From the NCBI RefSeq assembly GCF_014650435.1, contig NZ_BMUY01000001.1:620001-684000 (forward strand): DNA of 64,000 nucleotides, read 5' to 3'. Under the pieces are notes generated by a model that saw only the letters and a list, made by a program, of their open reading frames with translations, was not told the origin of the DNA and searched no databases. The number at the start of each line of letters is the position of its first letter. Position 1 is the stretch's first letter. Source of the stretch: Streptomyces tendae (lineage in GTDB: Bacteria; Actinomycetota; Actinomycetes; Streptomycetales; Streptomycetaceae). Below, piece by piece: positions 23,566 through 33,508 of this stretch. Made by a program: the position numbers and the translations under genes.

Positions 23566-25749
23566 TCAGCCGCGGTTCAGCTCGAACCACACCACCTTGC
23601 CGGTGCTCAGCCGTGTGGCGCCCCAGCGCCGGGCCAGCCGGTTCACCAGGTACAGCCCGCGCCCGCCCTCGTCGGTGGCGCGGGCCTGCCGCAGCCGGGG
23701 CAGCTGCGGCACGTCGTCGCCGACCTCGCAGCGCAGCACGTCCGTGCGCAGCAGCCGCAGGGTGACCGGTTTCGACGCGTACCGCACCGCGTTGGTCACG
23801 ACCTCGCTGACGAGCAGCTCCACGGCGTCCGTGAGGTCCTCCATGCCCCAGCGGGCGAGCGCCCGCCGGGCCAGGCGGCGGGCCTTGCCCGGGGCCGCGT
23901 CCTCCGGATCCAGGAACCAGTACGAGACGTCGCTGGGCGCGATGCCGTCGAAGCGGGCGGCGAGCAGGGCGATGTCGTCGTCCCGGTCGCCCGGGCCGAG
24001 CATGTCGAGCACCTCGTCGCACAGGGCTTCCAGGGGCGGCGGATGGTCGGGACCGGTGAGCTGCGCGGTCGCCGCCAGCCGCTCCCGCAGCTGCTCTATG
24101 CCGGTCCACACGTCCCGCAGCCGGGACTCGACCAGCCCGTCCGTGTACAGGAGCAGGGTCGCGCCCGCCGGGGCGTCCAGCTCCACGGCCTCGAAGTCCA
24201 CCCCGCCCACCCCGATCGGGGCACCGGCCGGCACCCGCAGCACCTCGGCGTGGCCGCCCAGGTGCAGCAGGACGGGCGGCGGATGGCCCGCGTTGGCGAC
24301 GGTGATCCGGTGCGCGACCGGGTCGTACACCGCGTACAGGCAGGTCGCCATCCGGTCGGTGCCCAGGCGCTGCGCCTGCTCGTCCAGGTGGTGCAGCACC
24401 TCCTGCGGCGGCAGGTCGAGCCCGGCCAGGGTCTGCGCCGTGGTCCGCAGCTGGCCCATGATGGCCGCCGAGGTCATGGAGTGGCCCATCACGTCCCCGA
24501 CGACCAGCGCGACCCGGCTGCCGGGCAGCGGAATGGCGTCGTACCAGTCGCCGCCGACCCGTGCGGTCTCGGCGGCCGGGAGGTAGCGGGAGGCCAGCCG
24601 CACGCCGGTGCAGCGCGGCAGGTTCTCCGGGAGCATCGTGCGCTGCAGCTCGTCGGCGATGTACGCCTCGCGCCCGTACAGCACCGCCTTGTCGATGCCC
24701 AGCGCGCTGTGCGTGGCGAGTTGCGCCGCCACCAGCAGGTCGTCGGCCTCGAAGGCGATGCGCTCCGGGCCGCGCAGGAACAGCGCGGCGCCGATCACCC
24801 GGCGGCGGCCGCGCAACGGGGCGAGGATCGCCCTGCGGCCGTCGGGCAGCGCGAAGTCCCGTTCCTCGCCCAGCAGTTCCGGCAGCGCGGCGCGGGCGGC
24901 GGGCGTGTCCGTGAACACCGGGCGCACCCCGCGCAACACCTCGGCCAGCGCGCTGCCCGGCCGCACCTCGCACAGCTCGGCGCCGACCGTCTCCAGCTCG
25001 GAGGGCTCCGGCTGGGGCGCCGGGGTGAAACCGCCCTCGGTGTCCCGCTCGGCCGGTATGCGGTCGGTGCGCCGCAGCCGCAGCACCAGGGGGCCGGTGG
25101 GCCGCTCGTCGCCGACCGGCAGCGGCTCGCGCAGGTAGACCAGGATGGCGTCCGCGAACGTGGGCACGGTGGCCCGGCACAGCCCCATCACGATCTCGTC
25201 GAGGTCCATGCCACGGGCGATCCGCCGGGTCGCGGCGCCCACGAACCGCAGCCGGTCCCCGTCCCGCCGCATGGGCGTGGGCCGGCCGGGCGCGGTGGGC
25301 TGTCCGGTGCGCCGGTCCGGCTCCGGCGGCGCGTCACGGCGGCCGGGGTCCGGCGCGCCGGAGTCCGGCCGCACGAGACCGGCCTGCCCGCCGCCCGCGG
25401 ACACCTCGCCCGGGGCGACGCCACCCGGGGCGACGCCCGCCGAGGCCGTGTCATCCGACGGCGCACCGCCCGGCTGCTCGCCGTCCGGCTGGGCCGGGAC
25501 GCCCTCGGACGTGGGCCGTGGCCGGTGTGTGTCCGGCTCGGCGGCCTGCTCGGCGCCCGGCTGGGAGTGCTCGAAGGCCCCCGGGGAGCCCTCGCCCGCG
25601 GCGGGCGGCGACTGGCCGGCGCCCCCCTGGGCCGGTAACGCGGACCCGGAGGCCCGCGGCGGCACGGGGGTACGCAGGAGCGCCCCGCGGGGATCCGTGG
25701 GGTCGGCGCCCGTCGAGGGGCGGTCGAAGGAGGTCGGGTGCTCCGTCAC
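23566..25749 (-). CDS. SpoIIE-type serine phosphatase with GAF and HATPase domains
   Basis: The 727-aa protein begins with a disordered Pro/Ala/Gly-rich region of about 185 residues. A GAF-like sensor (about 190-350) follows, then a PP2C/SpoIIE phosphatase core with V-G-G-D-W-Y-D-A, V-V-G-D-V-M-G-H and N-A-G-H-P-P-P (about 375-560). Last is a C-terminal histidine-kinase-like ATPase of the anti-sigma type (E-L-L-V-S-E-V-V-T-N-A-V-R-Y, then D-E-G-G-R-G-L-Y-L-V). It combines in one chain the kinase and phosphatase of partner-switching systems that act on STAS anti-anti-sigma factors. The STAS partner is not encoded nearby. Confidence 0.9.
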   Translation of the reverse strand: MTEHPTSFDRPSTGADPTDPRGALLRTPVPPRASGSALPAQGGAGQSPPAAGEGSPGAFEHSQPGAEQAAEPDTHRPRPTSEGVPAQPDGEQPGGAPSDDTASAGVAPGGVAPGEVSAGGGQAGLVRPDSGAPDPGRRDAPPEPDRRTGQPTAPGRPTPMRRDGDRLRFVGAATRRIARGMDLDEIVMGLCRATVPTFADAILVYLREPLPVGDERPTGPLVLRLRRTDRIPAERDTEGGFTPAPQPEPSELETVGAELCEVRPGSALAEVLRGVRPVFTDTPAARAALPELLGEERDFALPDGRRAILAPLRGRRRVIGAALFLRGPERIAFEADDLLVAAQLATHSALGIDKAVLYGREAYIADELQRTMLPENLPRCTGVRLASRYLPAAETARVGGDWYDAIPLPGSRVALVVGDVMGHSMTSAAIMGQLRTTAQTLAGLDLPPQEVLHHLDEQAQRLGTDRMATCLYAVYDPVAHRITVANAGHPPPVLLHLGGHAEVLRVPAGAPIGVGGVDFEAVELDAPAGATLLLYTDGLVESRLRDVWTGIEQLRERLAATAQLTGPDHPPPLEALCDEVLDMLGPGDRDDDIALLAARFDGIAPSDVSYWFLDPEDAAPGKARRLARRALARWGMEDLTDAVELLVSEVVTNAVRYASKPVTLRLLRTDVLRCEVGDDVPQLPRLRQARATDEGGRGLYLVNRLARRWGATRLSTGKVVWFELNRG

Positions 25750-26046
25750 GCGTGTCGAATCCGTCCGTCCGGGACTGCGCGCGGCGCGTGCAGTTCGTCC
25801 CGCAGAAATCCCGATACCCGCAATCCGTGCCCAAGGAACGGGGTTCCCGCGTGGTCAGAGGCTGTTCCTGTGTCACCGGCGGACCGTCTGCGGTCCGTCT
25901 GCGTGTTGCCCTCGTACCCCTCGCTCACGTCCTGCCGCCCCTCGGTGACGATCGGTCAAGCACAGCGCACGCTCCGCCGGTTGCCGCTGCCGCGCTCTTT
26001 GCGGAGGACGATCCTACGTTTCCTGCCGGGGGGCACATCAAGGGTC
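25750..26046. other. Intergenic region upstream of the SpoIIE-type gene
   Basis: Nearly 300 bp with no credible gene, terminator or operator. It must contain the promoter for the phosphatase gene on the minus strand. Confidence 0.4.
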
Positions 26047-26757
26047 TCATGAGGAGACGTGCGCGGGCGTGCGATCCCAGTCGCCCGGCAGGGGCGGTAC
26101 CGGCCACGCGGGATCGGGGCGCCAGTGCTCCCAGCCGTCGGCGAACGGGGATCCCCAGGCGCGGATCTCCGCGACCGCGGCCCGGCCCGCCCGGCGCACC
26201 CGCTCGGCCGACGCCGGGTCCATCAGCCGGTCCCGCTGGGCCTGCGCGAACTCGTCCTCGTCCCGCCAGTGCCAGCTGCGGTCGGGGTGCACCGAGATGT
26301 CCAGGAAGTGGTCCTCCGAGTCGACCCCGCCCTCCCAACGGGTCAGCGGCTCCTCCAGGTTCACGTACCAGTTCTTGAACCGCCAGCCCGGATCCCAGAA
26401 CAACCACACCGACCACGCCTCGCCGGGCCGCGCCAGCTTCAGCACGCCCGTGCCGAACCACCGGTCGCGCTGCACGGTGCGCGGCTTGGTGTAGCGCGTG
26501 GCCAGCGGCTCGAGGTGCACGGGCGTGCCGTCGGCCAGGACCGGCTTCACGCACTCGGTGCCGGGCGCCAGCCACACGGCGAGCAGTTCGGCGTCGTCCC
26601 GTACGACGGTGACGGGGCGCGCGATGTGGACGTGCGGTCCGCCGTTCTCCCGGTACCGCCACAGGATCCGGCTGCCGGGAGCCCAGTGTTTCACCGGGCC
26701 CGCCGGACCGTCCGCTCCCGGCCCCGCCGTCGCGCTCACCGCTTCTCCATCTGCCAT
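26047..26757 (-). CDS. DUF402 (FomD-like) domain protein
   Basis: The 236-aa cytosolic protein has the DUF402 core. It contains W-R-Y-R near residues 32-35, W-F-G-T-G-V-L-K-L near 101-109, and the acidic metal-binding stretch N-W-Y-V-N-L-E-E-P-L-T-R and D-S-E-D-H-F-L-D-I (about 126-155). FomD, the characterised member from fosfomycin producers, hydrolyses cytidylyl phosphonates using divalent metals. Other members act on nucleoside diphosphates. The substrate here is not predictable. It lies 89 bp upstream of fumC on the same strand. Confidence 0.8.
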   Translation of the reverse strand: MADGEAVSATAGPGADGPAGPVKHWAPGSRILWRYRENGGPHVHIARPVTVVRDDAELLAVWLAPGTECVKPVLADGTPVHLEPLATRYTKPRTVQRDRWFGTGVLKLARPGEAWSVWLFWDPGWRFKNWYVNLEEPLTRWEGGVDSEDHFLDISVHPDRSWHWRDEDEFAQAQRDRLMDPASAERVRRAGRAAVAEIRAWGSPFADGWEHWRPDPAWPVPPLPGDWDRTPAHVSS

Positions 26758-26846
26758 GGAGAGATATTAGGTGCCATGGCCAATCGACGCGCCGAAGATC
26801 GCGGGAGCGTGCGCCGGCGTACGCGCCCCGGCCGCGCCGGGACTCC

Positions 26847-28250
26847 TCACGGGCGGGTCATCCGCAGCACGTCCAGCGCCTCGTCCAGCTGTTCGTTCGT
26901 CAGGTCGCCGCGTTCGACGTACCCGCCCTCCAGCACGACCTGACGGATCGTCTTCCGCTCGGCCAGCGCCTTCTTGGCGACCTTGGCGGCCTCCTCGTAC
27001 CCGATGTACTTGTTGAGCGGCGTGACGACGGAGGGGGACGACTCGGCGTACTCGCGGGCCCGTTCGCGGTGCGCGACGATCCCGTCCACGGTCCGGTCGG
27101 CCAGCAGCCGGGAGACGTTGGCCAGCAGCCGCACCGACTCCAGCACGTTCTTGGCGATGACCGGCAGCATGACGTTCAGCTCGAAGTTGCCGGCCGCTCC
27201 GGCGGCGGCGACCGTCGCGTCGTTGCCGGTGACCTGGGCGGCGACCATGAGGACCGCCTCGGGGATCACCGGGTTGACCTTGCCGGGCATGATGGACGAC
27301 CCCGGCTGGAGGTCGGGCAGCGAGATCTCCGCGAGCCCGGTGCGCGGCCCGGACGCCATCCACCGCAGGTCGTTGGCGATCTTCGTGAGCCCGACGCCGA
27401 TGGTCCGCAGCTGCCCGCTGGTCTCGACGATGCCGTCCCGGGCGCCCTGCGCCTCGAAGTGGTCGCGCGCCTCGGTCAGCGGCAGCCCGGTCGCGCGGGC
27501 CACCTCCTCGATGACGGCCGCGGAGAAGCCGGGCGGGGTGTTGATGCCGGTACCCACCGCGGTGCCGCCCAGCGGCAGCTCGGCGAGCCGGGGGAGCGAC
27601 GCCCGGAGCCGCTCGATGCCGTACCGCACCTGGGCCGCGTACCCGCCGAACTCCTGGCCCAGGGTGACGGGCGTGGCGTCCATGAGGTGCGTACGCCCCG
27701 ACTTCACCACGTCGGCGAACTCCTCCGCCTTGCGCTCCAGCGCGCCGGCGAGGTGGTCCAGGGCCGGGATCAGGTCGCGGGTGACGGCGGCGGTGGCGGC
27801 GATGTGGATCGAGGACGGGAAGACGTCGTTGGACGACTGGGAGGCGTTGACGTGGTCGTTGGGGTGCACGTCCCGGCCGAGCCGCTCGGTGGCCAGGGTG
27901 GCGAGGACCTCGTTGGTGTTCATGTTGGACGAGGTCCCGGACCCGGTCTGGAACACGTCGACGGGGAAGTGCTCGTCCCACTTCCCCTCGGCCACCTCGG
28001 CGGCCGCCTCCCGGATGGCCCCGGCGACGTCCTCGTCGAGCACCCCCAGCTCGGCGTTGACCTTGGCAGCCGCGCCCTTGATCCGCGCGAGCGCCTCGAT
28101 GTGCGCGCGCTCGATGCGCTGCCCGGAGACCGGGAAGTTCTCCACCGCCCGCTGGGTCTGCGCGCGCCACTTGGCGTGGGCGGGCACCCGCACCTCGCCC
28201 ATCGAGTCGTGCTCGGTGCGGTACTCGGTCCTGTCCTGCTCGTCGGCCAT
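26847..28250 (-). CDS. fumC: Class II fumarate hydratase
   Basis: The 467-aa enzyme carries the fumarase/aspartase signature [10 protein letters not shown] at about residues 317-326, the substrate-binding [10 protein letters not shown] near 99-108 and S-S-N-D-V near 142. It interconverts fumarate and malate in the TCA cycle without an iron-sulfur cluster. GGAGGTGATCG precedes ATG 28250. It lies directly downstream of the class I enzyme on the same strand with 77 bp between, so the cell encodes an oxygen-stable and an oxygen-sensitive fumarase side by side. Confidence 0.96.
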   Translation of the reverse strand: MADEQDRTEYRTEHDSMGEVRVPAHAKWRAQTQRAVENFPVSGQRIERAHIEALARIKGAAAKVNAELGVLDEDVAGAIREAAAEVAEGKWDEHFPVDVFQTGSGTSSNMNTNEVLATLATERLGRDVHPNDHVNASQSSNDVFPSSIHIAATAAVTRDLIPALDHLAGALERKAEEFADVVKSGRTHLMDATPVTLGQEFGGYAAQVRYGIERLRASLPRLAELPLGGTAVGTGINTPPGFSAAVIEEVARATGLPLTEARDHFEAQGARDGIVETSGQLRTIGVGLTKIANDLRWMASGPRTGLAEISLPDLQPGSSIMPGKVNPVIPEAVLMVAAQVTGNDATVAAAGAAGNFELNVMLPVIAKNVLESVRLLANVSRLLADRTVDGIVAHRERAREYAESSPSVVTPLNKYIGYEEAAKVAKKALAERKTIRQVVLEGGYVERGDLTNEQLDEALDVLRMTRP

Positions 28251-28327
28251 CGACGATCACCTCCACGTGTCACAGCGTCCGCGCCGGGACCACTGTTCCC
28301 CGTGGAGGCGAATCGTCACCGCCCTTG

Positions 28328-29995
28328 TCAGGCGAGTCCGGGACCGCGTACCGGAATGGACGTGAACGTCGGCGCGGGCGCCGGGTCCTGGAAGAAGTCG
28401 TTGCCCTTGTCGTCCACCACGATGAACGCCGGGAAGTCCTCGACCTCGATCTTCCAGACCGCCTCCATGCCGAGCTCCTCGTACTCGACGACCTCGACCT
28501 TCTTGATGCAGTCCTGCGCGAGCCGGGCCGCGGGGCCGCCGATCGAGCCCAGGTAGAAGCCGCCGTGCGTGTCGCACGCGTCGGTGACCTGCTTGCTCCG
28601 GTTGCCCTTCGCCAGCATCACCTTGGAGCCGCCCGCCGCCTGGAACTGCTCCACGTAGGAGTCCATGCGCCCGGCGGTGGTCGGACCGAAGGACCCGGAC
28701 GCGTACCCCTGCGGCGTCTTCGCGGGACCCGCGTAGTACACCGGGTGGTCCTTCAGGTACTGCGGCATCTCCTCGCCCGCGTCCAGCCGCTCCTTGATCT
28801 TGGCGTGTGCGATGTCGCGGGCCACGACCAGCGGACCGGTCAGCGACAGCCGGGTCTTGACCGGGTGCCTGGTCAGCTCGGCGAGGATGTCGTCCATCGG
28901 CCGGTTGAGGTCGATCTTCACGACGTCACCCGCCTCGTCGAGGTGCTCGTCCGTCGTCTCCGGCAGGAACCGGGCCGGGTCGGTCTCCAGCTGTTCCAGG
29001 AAGACGCCCTCCGCGGTGATCTTCGCGACGGCCTGCCGGTCGGCCGAGCAGGACACGGCGATGGCGACCGGGCAGGACGCCCCGTGCCGGGGCAGGCGCA
29101 CCACACGCACGTCGTGGCAGAAGTACTTGCCGCCGAACTGCGCGCCGATGCCGATCTTCTGGGTCAGCTCGAAGACCTTCTCCTCCAGCTCCTTGTCCCG
29201 GAAGCCGTGCCCGAGCGCCGAGCCCTCGGCCGGGATCTCGTCCAGGTAGTGCGCGGAGGCGTACTTCGCGGTCTTCAGCGCGTACTCCGCCGACGTGCCG
29301 CCGACCACGATCGCCAGGTGGTACGGCGGGCAGGCGGCCGTGCCGAGCGAGCGGATCTTCTCCTCCAGGAACTTCATCATGGAGGACTCGTTCAGGACGG
29401 CCTTCGTCTCCTGGTAGAGGAAGGACTTGTTGGCCGAGCCGCCGCCCTTCGCCATGAACAGGAACTTGTAGGCGCCGCCGTCGGTCGCGTACAGCTCGAT
29501 CTGGGCCGGGAGGTTGGAGCCGGTGTTCTTCTCCTCCCACATGGTCAGCGGCGCCATCTGCGAGTAGCGCAGGTTCAGGTTCTTGTACGCGTCGTAGATG
29601 CCGCGGCTCAGGGACTCCTCGTCGCCGCCCGCCGTGAGCACGTTCTGGCCGCGCTTGCCCATGACGATCGCCGTGCCGGTGTCCTGGCACATCGGGAGCA
29701 CGCCCGCCGCCGCGATGTTGGCGTTCTTCAGCAGGTCCAGGGCGACGAACTTGTCGTTGCCGGACGCCTCCGGGTCGTCGATGATGCGGCGCAGCTGCGC
29801 CAGGTGCGCCGGGCGCAGATAGTGCTGGATGTCGTGGATGGCCTCCTCGGCCAGCTTGCGCAGCGCCTCCGGCTCCACCTTGAGGAAGGTCCGCCCGTCG
29901 GCCTCGAACGTGGAGACACCCTCGGCGGTCACCAGCCGGTACGGAGTGGTGTCCTCGCCCTGGGGGAGCAGATCGGTGTACGCGAACTCAGGCAT
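28328..29995 (-). CDS. Class I (iron-sulfur) fumarate hydratase
   Basis: The start at ATG 29995 ([20 protein letters not shown]) is preferred over ATG 30004, which overlaps the ribosome site GAGG. The 555-aa protein has the fused alpha/beta layout of FumA/FumB. It has L-P-M-C-Q-D-T-G-T near residue 105, K-Y-F-C-H-D-V near 224 and A-V-S-C-S-A-D near 318 as likely 4Fe-4S ligands, and a C-terminal beta-domain with T-A-G-R-M-D-S. Its cluster makes it sensitive to superoxide, which fits keeping the adjacent fumC as backup. Confidence 0.94.
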   Translation of the reverse strand: MPEFAYTDLLPQGEDTTPYRLVTAEGVSTFEADGRTFLKVEPEALRKLAEEAIHDIQHYLRPAHLAQLRRIIDDPEASGNDKFVALDLLKNANIAAAGVLPMCQDTGTAIVMGKRGQNVLTAGGDEESLSRGIYDAYKNLNLRYSQMAPLTMWEEKNTGSNLPAQIELYATDGGAYKFLFMAKGGGSANKSFLYQETKAVLNESSMMKFLEEKIRSLGTAACPPYHLAIVVGGTSAEYALKTAKYASAHYLDEIPAEGSALGHGFRDKELEEKVFELTQKIGIGAQFGGKYFCHDVRVVRLPRHGASCPVAIAVSCSADRQAVAKITAEGVFLEQLETDPARFLPETTDEHLDEAGDVVKIDLNRPMDDILAELTRHPVKTRLSLTGPLVVARDIAHAKIKERLDAGEEMPQYLKDHPVYYAGPAKTPQGYASGSFGPTTAGRMDSYVEQFQAAGGSKVMLAKGNRSKQVTDACDTHGGFYLGSIGGPAARLAQDCIKKVEVVEYEELGMEAVWKIEVEDFPAFIVVDDKGNDFFQDPAPAPTFTSIPVRGPGLA

Positions 29996-30163
29996 CTCGC
30001 CCATTCCTCACTCGACATCACGCGCGGCTGGATTCCTCAGCAACGACGGCTGGCCTCCATTGGCAGCGCCAACCAGCGTAAAACCTGCCCGTGACGCCGA
30101 GCGGGTGAGGTAAGACTCAGTTGGCGGCTTCGGGCCCGCGACAAGGTTGTCCACGGGGCTAGT

Positions 30164-30177
30164 CGCGATCTATCGCG
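30164..30177. promoter_or_regulatory. Palindrome in the promoter of the DUF1707 gene
   Basis: CGCGAT-CT-ATCGCG lies 19 bp upstream of the GTG start, just ahead of a TACGCT hexamer at 30184-30189 that could be a -10 element for a nearly leaderless transcript. It is a candidate repressor site. Confidence 0.45.
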
Positions 30178-30195
30178 TTTCGGTACGCTACTGCC

Positions 30196-30876
30196 GTGGA
30201 CCTTCACAAGCACGCCCCCGCCGCACCGCGCACCACCGAGCTGCGCGCCTCGGACGCCGACCGCGACCGCGTCGCCGACATGCTGCGCGAAGCCCTCGCC
30301 GAGGGACGGCTCACCGCCGACGAGCACGCCGAGCGCGTCGAAGGCGTGCTGGCCGCCAAGACCGTCGGCGAGCTGGACGTCTTCGTGCGGGACCTGCCCG
30401 CCGCCCACCGCGGCCGGGACACCACCGCCGCGGCCCCCCACCGCCCCACCGCCGGCGCCATCCCGGCGGAGCCCGACGAGAACGTGGTGGCGGTCTTCAG
30501 CAGCGCCGTCCGCAAGGGCCGCTGGCGGGCGAACCGCCGCATCCACGCCTACGCGGTCTTCGGCAGCGTCGAGATCGACCTCAGCGAGGCGGTCTTCGAG
30601 TACCAGCAAGTGGTCATCAAGGCGTTCTCCGTCTTCGGCAGCGTCGACGTGCGCGTCCCGGAGAACGTGTCGGTGCGCGGCGCGGGCGGCAGCGTGCTCG
30701 GCAGCTTCGAGGTCCACACCGCCGACTCCGGCGAGCCGGAGGCCCCCGTCATCTACATCGACGGCTGGGCCGTGCTGGGCAGCGTGGAGGCCCGCCCCAA
30801 GCGCGGGAAGATCGTCGCGGACATCCTCGACCGCGTGCACCGCCGGGTCGAGAAGGGTTTGCGCAAGCACGTGTAG
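30196..30876 (+). CDS. DUF1707 domain protein with LiaF-like C-terminal domain
   Basis: GTG 30196 gives 226 residues. Residues about 15-70 are the DUF1707 unit (E-L-R-A-S-D-A-D-R-D-R-V-A-D-M-L and G-R-L-T-A-D-E-H-A-E-R). Residues about 110-215 form a repeated beta pattern with A-V-F-G-S-V-E-I-D-L-S-E and S-V-F-G-S-V-D-V-R-V-P, like the cell-wall-active antibiotic response domain of LiaF. There is no TM helix. The role may be envelope-stress related, but it is uncharacterised. There appears to be no ribosome site; initiation may be leaderless from the TACGCT element. Confidence 0.82.
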   Translation: MDLHKHAPAAPRTTELRASDADRDRVADMLREALAEGRLTADEHAERVEGVLAAKTVGELDVFVRDLPAAHRGRDTTAAAPHRPTAGAIPAEPDENVVAVFSSAVRKGRWRANRRIHAYAVFGSVEIDLSEAVFEYQQVVIKAFSVFGSVDVRVPENVSVRGAGGSVLGSFEVHTADSGEPEAPVIYIDGWAVLGSVEARPKRGKIVADILDRVHRRVEKGLRKHV

Positions 30877-30981
30877 CGCGGCACCGGCAGCGGTTGCGAA
30901 CCCAGTGCATAGGCACGCGTACAACGGGTAAGCCTTGACGCATCGTCTCTCGCTAGCGAAGCCGTCGTCAGGAGTAGACCC

Positions 30982-31359
30982 GTGCTGCAACCGCCGCATT
31001 CGTCCCTGCAGGTAGCTGCCGTTCCGGCCCAGCGGGTGCCCGTGCGGGACAGGGACCAAGACGCTCCCTGGCACACCGAGGCGGTGTGCCGGCGCGACGA
31101 GGCCGGACTGTTCTTCGCCCCCTCCAAGGAACCGACCGCAGCCCGCCTCTCCCGCGAGGAGGCCGCCAAGCGCGTCTGCGCGCGCTGTCCGGTCATGGTC
31201 GAGTGCCGCGAGCACGCCCTGCTGCAGCCCGAGCCCTACGGCGTCTGGGGCGGCCTCACCGCCGCCGAACGCCGCGTGGTCCTGGCCCGGCGCCGCCGCC
31301 GCGACGTCGAACTCAAGAAGGCCGCCCGCACGACGGGCCGCATAGCCGCGGCCGGCTAG
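30982..31359 (+). CDS. WhiB-like (Wbl) iron-sulfur transcription factor
   Basis: The 125-aa protein has the four Wbl cysteines: A-V-C-R-R-D-E-A-G, then V-C-A-R-C-P-V-M-V-E-C, binding a 4Fe-4S cluster. The G-V-W-G-G-L-T turn and a basic C-terminal tail R-R-R-R-R complete the family pattern. Wbl proteins bind region 4 of the principal sigma factor and redirect transcription in development or stress. Its place between the fumarase and glpX genes matches, from memory, wblI in S. coelicolor, but I do not assign the symbol without alignment. Confidence 0.9.
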   Translation: MLQPPHSSLQVAAVPAQRVPVRDRDQDAPWHTEAVCRRDEAGLFFAPSKEPTAARLSREEAAKRVCARCPVMVECREHALLQPEPYGVWGGLTAAERRVVLARRRRRDVELKKAARTTGRIAAAG

Positions 31360-31374
31360 CACCCAGCCACGCGA

Positions 31375-31406
31375 AAGGGCACCCTCTCCGCACAGAGGGT
31401 GCCCTT
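31375..31406 (+). terminator. Terminator after the wbl gene
   Basis: AAGGGCACCCTCT (31375-31387) pairs perfectly with AGAGGGTGCCCTT (31394-31406), a 13-bp stem with a 6-nt loop, 16 bp after the stop. Confidence 0.8.
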
Positions 31407-31410
31407 CCAA

Positions 31411-31660
31411 CGCCGGGGTCCGCAGCCGACCCGAAAGGGGCGCGGGGCTGTGTCCGATCTGCGGCTCCGCCGCGCGGGCGCGACTGGCGGTGCCTTCTGA
31501 CGCCGGGGGCTGCAGTCAGCCGAGGGGCGCGGGGCTGTGTCCGATCTGCGGCTCCGCCGCGCGGGCGCGACTGGCGGGGCCTTCTGGCGCCGGGGGCACA
31601 GCCGACCCGAAAGGGGCGCGGGGAACTGCGCGACCAGCCACGACGGCGCCGCAGACGCCA
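31411..31660. repeat. Streptomyces-type extragenic repeat, two near-identical copies plus a diverged third
   Basis: The block GGGGCGCGGGGCTGTGTCCG followed by ATCTGCGGCTCCGCCGCGC and GGGCGCGACTGGCGG occurs at 31437 and 31524 (period 87). A third copy starts at 31613 (period 89) and changes into GCGCGGGGAACTGCGCGACC. Each copy contains the small palindrome GCGGC-TCC-GCCGC. This type of sequence is scattered through Streptomyces intergenic DNA. The 350-bp interval between wbl and glpX contains nothing else recognisable. Confidence 0.8.
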
Positions 31661-31708
31661 CGCGACACGCGCCCCCAACTCACTGGGCGCCCCGCGCAAC
31701 CGACAGAG

Positions 31709-32740
31709 TCACTTCGCCCGGTCGAAATCAATCGCGCTGTAGGCCCGCAGCTTGCTCAACCGGTGCTCGGAGTCGATCCGCCGCACCGTCCCCGACTTGG
31801 ACCGCATCACGATCGAGTCGGTCGTGGCCGTCTCCGACCGGTACCGCACCCCCCGCAGCAGCTCGCCGTCGGTGATGCCGGTCGCCACGAAGAAGACGTT
31901 GTCCCCGGAGACCAGGTCGTCCGTGGTCAGCACCCGGTCCAGGTCGTGCCCCGCGTCGACGGCCCGCTGCCGCTCCTCGTCGTCCTTGGGCCACAGCTTG
32001 CCCTGGATGGTGCCGCCCAGGCACTTCACGGCGCAGGCCGAGATGATGCCCTCCGGCGTGCCGCCGATGCCGAGCAGCAGGTCGATGCCCGTGCCCTCGC
32101 GCAGCGCCAGGATGGAGCCGGCCACGTCGCCGTCGGAGATCAGCTTGATCCGGGCGCCGGTCTCCCGGACCTCCTTGATGAGGCCCTGGTGCCGCGGCCG
32201 GTCGAGGATGACGACGGTGACGTCCTCGGGCGTGCGCCGCTTGGCCTTGGCGATCCGGCGGATGTTCACGGCGACGGGCGCGTTGATGTCGACGAAGTCG
32301 GCGGCCTCGGGGCCGGTGACCAGCTTGTCCATGTAGAAGACCGCGGACGGGTCGAACATGGAGCCGCGCTCGGCGGCCGCGAGCACCGCGATCGCGTTGG
32401 TCATGCCGTTGGCGGTCAGCGTGGTGCCGTCGATCGGGTCGACGGCGATGTCGACCTCGGCCCCGGTGCCGTCGCCGACCCGCTCCCCGTTGAAGAGCAT
32501 CGGGGCCTCGTCCTTCTCGCCCTCGCCGATGACGACGACGCCGTTCATCGAGACGGTGTGGACGAGGGTGCGCATGGCGCGCACCGCGGCACCGTCGGCG
32601 CCGTTCTTGTCACCGCGCCCGACCCAGCGGCCGGCGGCCATCGCCGCGGCCTCGGTGACCCGCACCAACTCCATGGCGAGGTTGCGGTCGGGGGCCTCCG
32701 AGGGGACGTCCAGCTCGGACGGGAGATGATGCTCGGTCAT
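31709..32740 (-). CDS. glpX: Class II fructose-1,6-bisphosphatase
   Basis: ATG 32740 gives 343 residues, the normal GlpX length. Visible motifs are [11 protein letters not shown] near 77-87, the metal-binding V-D-P-I-D-G-T-T near 104-111 and I-G-G-T-P-E-G-I near 213-220. It dephosphorylates fructose-1,6-bisphosphate in gluconeogenesis, and streptomycetes rely on this class. AAAGGTG is the ribosome site. The frame extends upstream without a good start. It diverges from the DUF4245 gene. Confidence 0.95.
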   Translation of the reverse strand: MTEHHLPSELDVPSEAPDRNLAMELVRVTEAAAMAAGRWVGRGDKNGADGAAVRAMRTLVHTVSMNGVVVIGEGEKDEAPMLFNGERVGDGTGAEVDIAVDPIDGTTLTANGMTNAIAVLAAAERGSMFDPSAVFYMDKLVTGPEAADFVDINAPVAVNIRRIAKAKRRTPEDVTVVILDRPRHQGLIKEVRETGARIKLISDGDVAGSILALREGTGIDLLLGIGGTPEGIISACAVKCLGGTIQGKLWPKDDEERQRAVDAGHDLDRVLTTDDLVSGDNVFFVATGITDGELLRGVRYRSETATTDSIVMRSKSGTVRRIDSEHRLSKLRAYSAIDFDRAK

Positions 32741-32866
32741 CGGAACGCACCTTTCTGATACGACGACGGCCGGATGAGGGTGTGGCCACGACTCTATCGT
32801 CAGTCCGACAAAATGAGCAGGGGACCCCACGTATGAGCGGATCAGGCACCTGCGACGATAGGGGAC

Positions 32867-33400
32867 GTGGCAGGTATGAAAGGCAAGCAGAAGTCGGCCC
32901 GGGACATGATTCTGTCCCTCGGGGTCATCGTCCTCGCGGCGGGCGTGATCTGGATCTTCATCCCGCACGACGACGGCGAACCGGACGTCAAGCGGGTCGA
33001 CTACCGGGTCGAGCTGCTGACCGCGCAGCGCGCCGCGTCGTACCCGGTGGCGGCGCCGGAGGGGCTGTCCGAGGACTGGAAGCCGACCTCCGTGCGCTTC
33101 CGGGGTGACGACTCCGACGCCTGGCACCTCGGGTTCAGTGCCCCGGACGGCGAGTACGTGGCGATCGAGCAGTCCACGAAGAAGTCGTCCACGTTCATCC
33201 ACGACGCCAGCCAGGGCGCGCGGGCGACGGAGCGGACCGAGGAGATCGGCGGCCGGACCTGGACCCGGTACACGGGCGGCCGGTACGACGCGCTGGTGCT
33301 GCACGGCACCGACGACATGAAGGGCGCGACGACCGTGGTGGCCGGCACCGGCTCGTTCGAGCAGCTCGGCAAGATGGCGGCGGCCCTGAAGCTGACGTGA
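32867..33400 (+). CDS. DUF4245 single-pass membrane protein
   Basis: The 177-aa protein has one N-terminal TM helix ([19 protein letters not shown], residues 14-32). An extracytoplasmic domain follows with the DUF4245 pattern [16 protein letters not shown] and W-K-P-T-S-V-R-F. The function is unknown. The family is almost restricted to actinomycetes and often sits beside glpX and exonuclease VII genes, as here. Confidence 0.85.
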   Translation: MAGMKGKQKSARDMILSLGVIVLAAGVIWIFIPHDDGEPDVKRVDYRVELLTAQRAASYPVAAPEGLSEDWKPTSVRFRGDDSDAWHLGFSAPDGEYVAIEQSTKKSSTFIHDASQGARATERTEEIGGRTWTRYTGGRYDALVLHGTDDMKGATTVVAGTGSFEQLGKMAAALKLT

Positions 33401-33453
33401 CCCGTCGGCCCGCCCGCCGGCCGAGTGGCCGCGGCCCGTCCCGCAGGACATGA

Positions 33454-33485
33454 CGAAGCCCCCGGCGGGGATGCCGGGGGCTTCG
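33454..33485. terminator. Bidirectional terminator between DUF4245 and nitroreductase genes
   Basis: CGAAGCCCCCGGC (33454-33466) pairs with GCCGGGGGCTTCG (33473-33485), a perfect 13-bp stem with a 6-nt loop. Confidence 0.8.
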
Positions 33486-33508
33486 TCGCGCGTGCGGTGC
33501 CGCGTGCC

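Noticed and set aside
21967-25638. Very long + strand open frame (1,223 codons) across the PBP and SpoIIE genes
   Set aside because: It is an out-of-frame and antisense shadow caused by extreme GC; it is low-complexity Arg/Gly/Ala and crosses a strong terminator.
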